Source: an uncultured Persicitalea sp. (lineage in GTDB: Bacteria; Bacteroidota; Bacteroidia; Cytophagales; Spirosomataceae). Taken from it: a stretch of DNA of 11,275 nt. The notes beneath the pieces were generated by a model. It ran no database searches. It worked only from the letters and a program-made list of their open reading frames with translations, and was not told where the DNA came from. The DNA lies in the NCBI GenBank assembly GCA_950075905.1, contig CATMVR010000090.1, forward strand, positions 1-11,275. The letters run 5' to 3'. A program made the translations under genes and the position numbers. Below, piece by piece: positions 1 through 6,138 of the stretch (position 1 is the stretch's first letter; the number at the start of each line of letters is the position of its first letter).

Positions 1-759
1 AACTGCGAGCCAACAGGACATTTTGCCCACAATCCCGAACCCCTCCCCGAACACCTTCGGGAGATTCGCAACGAAATCAAGAACGGCTCCTTTAACCTCG
101 GTATCGTGGTAGACCCCGACGTCGACCGTCTCGCGCTGATTTGTGAGGATGGCTCTCCGTTTGGTGAAGAATACACGCTTGTGGCCGTAGCTGATTACGT
201 GCTCAAAAACCAGGTGGGCAATACGGTATCCAACCTGTCTTCTACCATTGCCCTGCGCGATGTTACCGAGAAAGCAGGCGGGCAGTACGCCGCCTCCGCC
301 GTGGGCGAAGTGCACGTTGTCAATAAAATGAAAGAAACCAATGCCATCATCGGCGGCGAGGGCAACGGGGGGATCATCTACCCCGATCTGCACTATGGCC
401 GTGATGCGCTGGTGGGTATTGCGCTGTTTCTGACGCCCCTGGCCAACTTCGGCAAGTCAGCTTCTTTTTTACGAAATGCCTACCCCAAGTACTACATTTC
501 CAAGAACAAGATCGAGCTTACGCCCGATATCGACGTAGATACCATTCTGGAACGCCTCAAAGCCCGCTACTCCAAACAACCCATCAGTACCATCGACGGG
601 GTTCGTATAGAGTTTAACAATGAGTGGGTCCACCTTCGCAAGTCTAATACGGAGCCGATCATCCGGATTTACTCCGAGTCGGAGACCCTCGCTACGGCGG
701 ATAACCTCGCCAATAAAATCATCTCAGATATTAAGGAGGCCATTTCCGAAAGAGCCTGA
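1..759 (+). CDS. glmM: Phosphoglucosamine mutase (alpha-D-phosphohexomutase family), 3' part only
   Basis: Partial gene: the frame is open from base 1, so the 5' half lies outside the window; 252 codons of an expected ~460 are visible. By family, the enzyme interconverts glucosamine-6-phosphate and glucosamine-1-phosphate in the cytoplasm, feeding UDP-GlcNAc and peptidoglycan synthesis. Visible motifs, numbered within the fragment: the metal-binding loop DPDVDR at residues 38-43, the sugar-binding loop EGNGGIIYPD starting at residue 120, and the C-terminal phosphate-binding loop RKSNTEPIIR at residues 213-222. The catalytic phosphoserine loop would be in the missing N-terminal part. The RKSNTEP form is also seen in phosphomanno/phosphoglucomutases, so sugar specificity is inferred from resemblance to Bacteroidota proteins annotated GlmM. 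The gene ends in TGA and is followed 25 bases later by an intrinsic terminator, so it is probably the last gene of its transcript. Confidence 0.88.
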   Translation, partial: NCEPTGHFAHNPEPLPEHLREIRNEIKNGSFNLGIVVDPDVDRLALICEDGSPFGEEYTLVAVADYVLKNQVGNTVSNLSSTIALRDVTEKAGGQYAASAVGEVHVVNKMKETNAIIGGEGNGGIIYPDLHYGRDALVGIALFLTPLANFGKSASFLRNAYPKYYISKNKIELTPDIDVDTILERLKARYSKQPISTIDGVRIEFNNEWVHLRKSNTEPIIRIYSESETLATADNLANKIISDIKEAISERA

Positions 760-780
760 ACCGCTTCTCCTCAAGGTAAC

Positions 781-815
781 AAAAGGCACCGGCAATATTC
801 ACCCGGTGCCTTTTT
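781..815 (+). terminator. Intrinsic terminator after glmM
   Basis: The 8-bp perfect GC-rich stem GGCACCGG (785-792) / CCGGTGCC (803-810) has a 10-base loop and is followed by TTTTT (811-815). AAAA at 781-784 can extend the stem into the T run and also makes the structure usable on the other strand. It sits just after the glmM stop and before the cysteine desulfurase promoter, so the two genes are probably separate transcripts. Confidence 0.85.
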
Positions 816-838
816 GCGTTGGGTAAAGCGCTTTCCTC

Positions 839-869
839 TTTCATAGCCCCTAAAAGGGTAGTATATTTG
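839..869 (+). promoter_or_regulatory. Bacteroidota-type promoter for the cysteine desulfurase gene
   Basis: TATATTTG at 862-869 matches the Bacteroidota -7 consensus TAnnTTTG exactly. A weak -33 element, TTTC at 839-842 (consensus TTTG), lies 19 bases upstream. Transcription would start near 876, giving a leader of about 55 bases before the GTG start. The element lies between a terminator and a gene on the same strand, which fits a promoter. It is a motif match only. Confidence 0.5.
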
Positions 870-931
870 TATTTTATTTTAGCCAACTGACTATCAGGAA
901 CTAACAGCCTGATTTCCCAAACATTTTTTCT

Positions 932-2080
932 GTGAAAGTCTATTTCGACAACGCCGCCACCACCCGCCTCGACCAGGAAGTACTGGAAGCCATGCTGCCG
1001 CTGATGACCGAGCAATTTGGCAACCCCTCATCCATACACGGCCACGGTCGGGCGGTACGGTCGGCCATTGAGCGGGCGCGCAAGTCGGTGGCGGGGCTAC
1101 TCAATGCTGCCCCGGCCGAAATATTCTTTACCTCCGGCGGTACCGAAGCCGACAATACCGCCATCCGGTGCAGTATCGAAACCTTCGGCCTTACCCACGC
1201 CATTACCTCGCCCGTAGAGCACCACGCCGTGCTGCATACGCTGCAGCACCTGCACAAGCACGGACAAATACAGCTCAGCCTGGTGCGTCTGGACGAAAAA
1301 GGAAGCGTAGATATGGAACACCTGGAAGAACTGCTCCGCGCCAACCCCCGCTCGCTGGTATCGCTGATGCACGGCAACAACGAGATTGGCAACCTGCTCG
1401 ACCTGGACGCCGTAGGCGCGCTGTGCGAGCAGTATGACGCCATTTTTCACAGCGACACGGTACAAACCATGGGCCACTACGCCCACGACGTACAGCAGCT
1501 CAAAACGCATTTTATCGTGGGAGCCGCGCACAAGTTTCATGGCCCTAAGGGCGTGGGCTTTCTCTACGTCCGGCCCGGTACCCGCATCGAGCCTTTTGTG
1601 CATGGTGGCTCACAGGAGCGCAACATGCGCGGTGGCACCGAAAACGTGTACGGCATCGTGGGGCTGGCCAAAGCCCTGGAAATAGCCTACCGCGATATGG
1701 AAAGCCACCGGCAACACATTCTCAGTCTCAAAGAGTACATGATCGGGCAGTTGCGGCAACACATCGAAGGCGTTACGTTCAATGGCCGGTCTGCTGAGCC
1801 GGACCAAAGCCTCTACACCGTGCTGAGTGTAAGCCTGCCCCCCTCTGACCTCAACGATATGCTGCTGTTTAACCTGGATATAGCCGGCATTTCCGTGTCA
1901 GGAGGTAGTGCGTGTTCCAGCGGCACCGACGTCGGCTCGCACGTGCTGGGAGCCCTCGGCATTGCCGCAGAGCGGGGCAACATCCGGTTTTCTTTTGGCA
2001 AATACAATACCCGGGAGGAAGTGGACTACGCCATCACTACTTTGGCCGATCTTTACAAAAAAGAAGGAGTACTCAAATAA
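932..2080 (+). CDS. Cysteine desulfurase, class I (NifS/IscS family)
   Basis: PLP enzyme of 382 residues, a normal length for the family. It converts cysteine to alanine and carries the released sulfur as a persulfide for Fe-S clusters and tRNA thiolation in the cytoplasm. Visible residues: N-terminal YFDNAATT; PLP-stacking His97 in VEHHAV; Asp175 and Gln178 in SDTVQT; Schiff-base Lys201 in AHKFHGPKG; the RGGTEN loop; and the catalytic Cys328 in SGGSACSSG. The cysteine loop is as long as that of E. coli IscS (16 residues from Cys to ALG), which places it in class I rather than the SufS-like class II. The start is GTG: an in-frame TAA at 902-904 is followed by no ATG, and the protein aligns from MKVYFDNAATT. 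No Shine-Dalgarno is visible. No iscU, sufE or other scaffold gene is adjacent, so the partner cannot be read from context, and I give no symbol because iscS versus nifS cannot be decided here. Confidence 0.93.
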   Translation: MKVYFDNAATTRLDQEVLEAMLPLMTEQFGNPSSIHGHGRAVRSAIERARKSVAGLLNAAPAEIFFTSGGTEADNTAIRCSIETFGLTHAITSPVEHHAVLHTLQHLHKHGQIQLSLVRLDEKGSVDMEHLEELLRANPRSLVSLMHGNNEIGNLLDLDAVGALCEQYDAIFHSDTVQTMGHYAHDVQQLKTHFIVGAAHKFHGPKGVGFLYVRPGTRIEPFVHGGSQERNMRGGTENVYGIVGLAKALEIAYRDMESHRQHILSLKEYMIGQLRQHIEGVTFNGRSAEPDQSLYTVLSVSLPPSDLNDMLLFNLDIAGISVSGGSACSSGTDVGSHVLGALGIAAERGNIRFSFGKYNTREEVDYAITTLADLYKKEGVLK

Positions 2081-2120
2081 AAAAAGGCCAATGGCCGGGG
2101 AGCACCCCGGCCATTGGCCT
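2081..2120 (-). terminator. Bidirectional terminator hairpin between convergent genes
   Basis: A 16-bp perfect inverted repeat at 2085-2100 and 2105-2120 encloses the tetraloop AGCA. The run of A at 2079-2085 becomes a U tract on the minus strand, so it is a textbook intrinsic terminator for the flavoprotein gene that ends at 2160. On the plus strand the hairpin begins 5 bases after the cysteine desulfurase stop but lacks a U tract, so there it more likely acts as a 3'-end stabiliser or a weak terminator. Confidence 0.85.
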
Positions 2121-2159
2121 CTCTGCTTTCAAGCAACTTTCTGCCCACAAACTGTTTTT

Positions 2160-2753
2160 TTACGACTGCTCCACGGGCACATGGTGCCACTGTCGGGCTA
2201 TGCGCAGCGTGTACTTCACAAAATCCTTGATTCCTTTCTCGTAGATTTCGTTGCCGGTAGAGGTACCATCCTCTTGCAGATTTTTTGCGGTTTCGTGTGA
2301 CTCAAATATCTTGGGGGAAATCACGGACTGCTTGTTCAGGAAGCTGATGAGCTTGTTGACCATAACGTTGATTTCGAGGCAGGGACGCCGGCCGCCCCGG
2401 CCCGAAGACACCCCCACCAGGCCAAATACCTTGCCGTCGAACAAGTGGGCAAAAGGCTTGGTACCCAGCTGGTGCAGGGCATTGATGAGCTCACCGCTCG
2501 TCATCCAGTTGTATTCGGGAATAGTAAATATCACCAGGTCGGCTTCGCCCCACACTTGCAGGAGCTTCTGCTGAAAAGGGGTTAGGTTGTCCTTATCCAG
2601 GTCTCCCCGGCCCACCATAGGGATGTCTACTTCCCGGAAATCGTGGAGAGATACTTTTTGCTCCTCCTCCGAGAAAAGGGATTGCAGGTACCTGGCCACT
2701 TTCAGAGAATTGCTTTCCTCGCGGGGCGAAGTGGATATAATAGCTACTTTCAT
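2160..2753 (-). CDS. NADPH-dependent FMN reductase-like flavoprotein
   Basis: A 197-residue flavodoxin-fold protein of the NADPH-dependent FMN reductase family, which reduces FMN, azo dyes, quinones or chromate with NAD(P)H; the substrate cannot be told from sequence. Seen: first beta strand MKVAIIST running into an FMN-phosphate loop STSPREESNS (residues 7-16), the flavin-ring segment PEYNWMTSGELINALHQL (79-96), and a third loop GVSSGRGGRRP (114-124). The frame stays open to 2828, but those 25 extra residues are unlike the family, whose members begin at MKV, so I chose the ATG at 2751-2753. No membrane segment or signal peptide is visible. It lies 97 bases downstream of hemH on the same strand and could be co-transcribed with it, but no strong promoter or terminator was found between them. 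Confidence 0.85.
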   Translation of the reverse strand: MKVAIISTSPREESNSLKVARYLQSLFSEEEQKVSLHDFREVDIPMVGRGDLDKDNLTPFQQKLLQVWGEADLVIFTIPEYNWMTSGELINALHQLGTKPFAHLFDGKVFGLVGVSSGRGGRRPCLEINVMVNKLISFLNKQSVISPKIFESHETAKNLQEDGTSTGNEIYEKGIKDFVKYTLRIARQWHHVPVEQS

Positions 2754-2850
2754 TCTACTTTCAGTTTGTTGATAAATTAGTACCGCTACACCGGCCCGGC
2801 TGTGCAGCGGAGGTACCCTTTGAAGCAAGGTAGGGTTAACACCTTCATTT

Positions 2851-3915
2851 CTAGGACTCTTTCACGATGTCGACCAGCGTTTCCACCCAGATTTCACTAT
2901 CATTGAGGCTTTCCACCAACTGCCAGTGCTCACCACCCTGCTCCTCAAAGAGCTCCTTGTATTCGTCACCAATCTCGATGGTGGTTTCCAGGCAATCGGC
3001 CACAAACGAAGGCGAAAACGCCAACACACTCTTTACACCCCGCCCGGCCAGTTCTTTGATAATATCGTCGGTGTAGGGTTTGATCCAGGGGGTTTTGCCC
3101 AACCGCGATTGAAAAGCCGTAGTGTAGGTACCTTCGGCAAGGCCCAGCTCTTTTACCAGTAGCCGGGTGGTTTCAAAGCATTGGGCGCGGTAGCAAAACT
3201 GGTTGTGCTCATTGAGCGTATTACAGCAGGCTCCCAACTGGCACTGGGTATTTGTTACGTCCCCTTTAAGAATCTGCCGCTCTGGCAAACCATGATAGCT
3301 AAACAGCACGTGATCGTACTTACGATGGGCCAGGTACTTTTTCCCCAACCGCACAAAGCCTTCAATAAACTTGGGATGATCCAAAAACCGGTTGACGAAA
3401 CGTAGTTCTGGAACAACCTGCCATTGAGACAGCACCCGCATCACCTCTTCATAGACCGAACCCGAGGATGCCGAAGCATACTGAGGGAAGAAGGGAATGA
3501 CGGTGATTTTGGAGAGCCCCAGCTTCTGCATGTGTGCCAGTATGCTTTCAATGGATGGGTTTTGGTAGCGCATGGCCAGTTTTACCACATACTCATCTCC
3601 CAAAGATTTCTGCAACATTTTCTCCACGGCATAGCCATATGTTTTTAGCGGCGACCCTTCTTCGGTCCATAGCTCTTTATAGACTTTTGCCGATTTGGGA
3701 GCGCGAAAAGGAGCGATGATCAGGTTGATCAGCATCCACCGCGACACATACGGAATATCAATTACCCGGCCGTCCATCAAAAATTCCCGAAGATATTTGC
3801 GCACGTCAGGCACGCTGGGGCTATCCGGCGTACCGAGGTTCACGATCAGTACGCCCGTTTTTCCAATACTTTCGGATGATACCGAAGCGGGCGCAGTCAT
3901 AGATTGGGTGTTCAT
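2851..3915 (-). CDS. hemH: Ferrochelatase
   Basis: A 354-residue protein, normal for bacterial HemH. It inserts Fe(II) into a porphyrin ring near the end of haem synthesis (protoporphyrin IX in the classic route, coproporphyrin III in the coproporphyrin route). Seen: the N-terminal GVLIVNLGTPDSP (21-33), PFFPQYASASSGS (141-153), catalytic His208 in SYHGLPERQ, and the conserved acidic residue Glu310 in SFVADCLE. The frame is open upstream to 4002, but that segment (MNVRVSKVKLYSLCC) is unlike any HemH N-terminus and overlaps a hairpin, so I chose the ATG at 3913-3915. Odd: five cysteines at 225, 230, 231, 241 and 246 (CX4CCX9CX4C) just after the active-site histidine; some bacterial ferrochelatases carry a [2Fe-2S] cluster on an internal cysteine set, so the same is possible here but unproven. 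The gene lies downstream of the DUF6503-like gene and upstream of the flavoprotein gene. Confidence 0.95.
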   Translation of the reverse strand: MNTQSMTAPASVSSESIGKTGVLIVNLGTPDSPSVPDVRKYLREFLMDGRVIDIPYVSRWMLINLIIAPFRAPKSAKVYKELWTEEGSPLKTYGYAVEKMLQKSLGDEYVVKLAMRYQNPSIESILAHMQKLGLSKITVIPFFPQYASASSGSVYEEVMRVLSQWQVVPELRFVNRFLDHPKFIEGFVRLGKKYLAHRKYDHVLFSYHGLPERQILKGDVTNTQCQLGACCNTLNEHNQFCYRAQCFETTRLLVKELGLAEGTYTTAFQSRLGKTPWIKPYTDDIIKELAGRGVKSVLAFSPSFVADCLETTIEIGDEYKELFEEQGGEHWQLVESLNDSEIWVETLVDIVKES

Positions 3916-3963
3916 TGCAATAGTTTGAAAAATTGGATTGACATACCGCCATAACAAACAGCA

Positions 3964-3992
3964 GAGTGAATAAAGTTTTACCTTACTCACTC
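3964..3992 (-). terminator. 12-bp intercistronic hairpin upstream of hemH
   Basis: On the minus strand, 3992-3981 reads GAGTGAGTAAGG and 3975-3964 reads CTTTATTCACTC, which pair over 12 positions (ten Watson-Crick, two G.U) around a 5-base loop. The hairpin begins 28 bases after the stop of the DUF6503-like gene and ends 49 bases before the hemH start. Only a weak U-rich stretch follows, so it may be a leaky terminator, an mRNA processing or stability element, or a leader structure of hemH. Confidence 0.45.
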
Positions 3993-4019
3993 TAACATTC
4001 ATTCAAGCGGTATTGTTGC

Positions 4020-4778
4020 TTAGAGCGAGGGCTTTTCGAAGGATTCGAACACGGCTTTGGGCAAATTGTCAAAAACCTGAATCTCCGTAATCTGCCGCGG
4101 ACCGCGATCGCCCGAAAGCATGATCTTACCGTGTTGTTTGTAGTTTTTCCATGGCAGCACAAAATTCGCCTTTTCGTTGTCTGCTTTGGCAAAGTATGCC
4201 CATTGGGTCACCATGTGCGATTCGGGGCTGATCCAGACATGGTACTTATTCTGCGGGGTGTCGCCTACATTTTCAAAAGTAAGCTGCACTTTCTCGGCAT
4301 CAGCGCCCTCTTCGGTCTTATCCATACCCATGTACTTCAGCGTCACGCCCGAGTCTTTTAGCTTGTAAGGCATCAACAGCCAGTAAGCGTCGTTAATCCA
4401 GGCACTTTTGCCCTGCTTTACGTACTTGGCCACGGAGTCGGGCTGCGTCAGTTCCTGTCCGTTTTTCATTACGCGTCCCTTCTCGGTATTTACATTCAGC
4501 AAAGTGGTTTGATCGCTTTTCAGATAGTCGATCCGCACGTCGCCCGTCCATTTGTCCCACGTCAGCCGACGGCTCCCGAAAAAATTCCAGGTTATGTAGC
4601 GGGTTTTGTCCCAATTTTTGCGTCCGCCCATGGCGTCCATGGCCTCATCGGCCAGGGCAATTGCTTTGGCATCGGAGCCAGCCGCGTTGAAGCCGGCGGC
4701 CGGCGGGTTTTTCTGGGCATAGCTCAGACTGATACTGGCAATAAGCAAGAACAGGGAGGCAACGAAATACTTCTTCAT
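4020..4778 (-). CDS. Secreted DUF6503-like protein of unknown function
   Basis: A 252-residue exported protein. A typical signal peptide covers residues 1-21 (MKK, a hydrophobic core, then SYA before QKNPP), with no lipobox cysteine and no cysteine anywhere in the protein, so it should be soluble in the periplasm or loosely outer-membrane associated. The mature part starts with ALADEAMDAMGGRKNWDKTRYI (residues 41-62) followed by alternating beta strands rich in Trp and Tyr. That architecture recalls the LolA/LolB-like 'outer membrane lipoprotein-sorting' folds, and the opening motif resembles proteins I know as DUF6503 in Bacteroidota. Both assignments come from memory of family patterns. No catalytic residues can be named. 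A poor promoter candidate, TACTTTG (minus strand, 4840-4834), lies about 55 bases upstream. It stands first in a possible run with hemH and the flavoprotein gene, but a hairpin follows it. Confidence 0.8.
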   Translation of the reverse strand: MKKYFVASLFLLIASISLSYAQKNPPAAGFNAAGSDAKAIALADEAMDAMGGRKNWDKTRYITWNFFGSRRLTWDKWTGDVRIDYLKSDQTTLLNVNTEKGRVMKNGQELTQPDSVAKYVKQGKSAWINDAYWLLMPYKLKDSGVTLKYMGMDKTEEGADAEKVQLTFENVGDTPQNKYHVWISPESHMVTQWAYFAKADNEKANFVLPWKNYKQHGKIMLSGDRGPRQITEIQVFDNLPKAVFESFEKPSL

Positions 4779-4907
4779 AGAAAGACAGTTAAGAATAAAT
4801 TGTGATAAAAAAGACCCTACATATTTCTACAACCAAAGTAAGGCCCATTTTGTGTAAAGTTCTCGCAGAAAGTCAATAAAATAAAAAACACCGCCTTATT
4901 CAAGTAC

Positions 4908-6023
4908 CTACACGCCCAGCAGCCGCCATACCCCCGACACAAAGAAGAGCACCAGCCCCACGGGTGTCAGCACTTTCCAGCCCAGGAACATCAGCTGATC
5001 TACGCGCAGGCGCGGGAGAGTCCAGCGCACCCACATCTGCACAAGCACCGCCAGCAGGGCTTTGGTCAGCAGCCAGAAGGCACCCGTGAGGTACCCCAGC
5101 CAGGTACCCGGCTCGCCGCTGGTCCAGTCGGCCAGGCGCAGGGGGCCGATGTTGGGCAAAGGGGTATTCCAGCTACCCAGAAAAAGGATTGCCCCCAGCA
5201 GCGACACCAGCAGCATCATACCGTACTCAGACAGCATGAGCAGCGCGTAGCGCATGCCCGAGTACTCGGTATGAAACCCGCCCACGAGTTCAGACTCTCC
5301 CTCGGGCAAATCAAACGGGGCGCGGTTGCACTCCGCCAGCGAGGCGATAAAAAATACGATATAGGCCAGAAACAGGAAGGGATTCCGCACAATGTTCCAG
5401 CTCAGAAAACCGCCCATCTGCGTTACGTCCACCCCCAGGTCTTTGAGACCAAACAGGTACACTGGCTCCGGCGAGTAGATGCCCTGCTGAAAACTAATGG
5501 CCTGCAGATCGAGGGTCTGGTTGAGCATAACGACGCACAAAATCGACAGGCCCAGCGGAATCTCGTAGGAAATGATCTGCGCTCCTGACCGCATGGCTCC
5601 AAACAACGCGTACTTGTTGTTGGAGCCCCAGCCGGCCATCAGGATACCGATGACATCTACCGATACGATGGTGAGCAGGTAGAACACCCCCACGGCCGCT
5701 CCGGAGCCACTGAGCCCCGGCGCTAGCGGCAGCACGGCGTAGGCCGCAAACACCGCCGCAAAAATCACGAAAGGTGCTCCCAGAAAAAGCCATTTATCGG
5801 CCGCTTTGGGCACAATGTCTTCTTTTTGCAGTAGCTTCAGCAGGTCAGCAATGAGTTGCAAAAGTCCCCACTTTCCTACTTCCATGGGGCCCATCCGGTC
5901 TTGAATGAACGCCGATATCTTACGCTCAAGGTATACGCCCACCACCACAAAGCCGGGCACCATCAGCAGGAAGATAATCAGGGTTGCGTACATGGGGGTG
6001 GTTGGGTTAACGAGTGATGCCAC
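4908..6023 (-). CDS. nuoH: NADH-quinone oxidoreductase subunit H
   Basis: A 371-residue integral membrane protein with about eight hydrophobic segments. NuoH (ND1) joins the peripheral arm of complex I to the membrane arm and lines the quinone chamber. Family motifs seen: LERKISAFIQDRMGP (residues 32-46), GWGSNNKYALFGAMRSGAQ (131-149), the acidic loop AECNRAPFDLPEGESELVGG (230-249) continuing into FHTEYSG (250-256), and RWTLPRLRVDQLM (333-345). The start shown is GTG; an ATG ten codons in (5991-5993) is an alternative, and the GTG leaves a first helix of more usual length. No Shine-Dalgarno favours either. Odd: nuoH normally sits between nuoG and nuoI, but here its upstream neighbour is asnS (115 bases) and its downstream neighbour a DUF6503-like gene, so it is separated from the rest of complex I in this window. 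Confidence 0.95.
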   Translation of the reverse strand: MASLVNPTTPMYATLIIFLLMVPGFVVVGVYLERKISAFIQDRMGPMEVGKWGLLQLIADLLKLLQKEDIVPKAADKWLFLGAPFVIFAAVFAAYAVLPLAPGLSGSGAAVGVFYLLTIVSVDVIGILMAGWGSNNKYALFGAMRSGAQIISYEIPLGLSILCVVMLNQTLDLQAISFQQGIYSPEPVYLFGLKDLGVDVTQMGGFLSWNIVRNPFLFLAYIVFFIASLAECNRAPFDLPEGESELVGGFHTEYSGMRYALLMLSEYGMMLLVSLLGAILFLGSWNTPLPNIGPLRLADWTSGEPGTWLGYLTGAFWLLTKALLAVLVQMWVRWTLPRLRVDQLMFLGWKVLTPVGLVLFFVSGVWRLLGV

Positions 6024-6042
6024 GGTGGGTTAAAGGGGGAAC

Positions 6043-6133
6043 GGTAAAAAGGTCAAAGGGAAATACATGCATTCTAAAAAAAACGATTCGTCCTTGACCA
6101 TTAACCTTTTACCTATATGGACAGCCTTTTACC
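6043..6133. repeat. GGTCAA / CCTTTTACC repeat cluster between nuoH and asnS
   Basis: GGTAAAAAGGTCAA at 6043-6056 is mirrored by TTGACC at 6094-6099 and CCTTTTACC at 6105-6113, and a second direct copy of CCTTTTACC lies at 6125-6133. The arms can fold into an imperfect hairpin with a loop of about 37 bases holding an A8 run (U8 on the minus strand). It lies directly downstream of the asnS stop, so it may serve as a 3'-end structure, or be a remnant of GGTCAA-type intergenic low-complexity repeats. Confidence 0.45.
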
Positions 6134-6138
6134 AAAAA

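Noticed and set aside
940..1603. Open frames on the minus strand across the cysteine desulfurase gene
   Set aside because: Their translations are low-complexity Ser/Arg-rich or unrelated to any family, and the plus-strand enzyme has all its catalytic motifs intact.
2754..2828. N-terminal extension of the FMN reductase-like protein (25 residues)
   Set aside because: The extra residues do not resemble the family, which starts at the beta strand MKVAIIST; the internal ATG at 2751-2753 is the better start.
932..3915. A joint iron-sulfur/haem operon of cysteine desulfurase, flavoprotein and hemH
   Set aside because: The cysteine desulfurase is on the opposite strand and separated by a strong terminator, so only general proximity remains.
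3916..4002. N-terminal extension of HemH (29 residues)
   Set aside because: The segment overlaps the intercistronic hairpin and is unlike ferrochelatase N-termini; the ATG at 3913-3915 gives a normal length.
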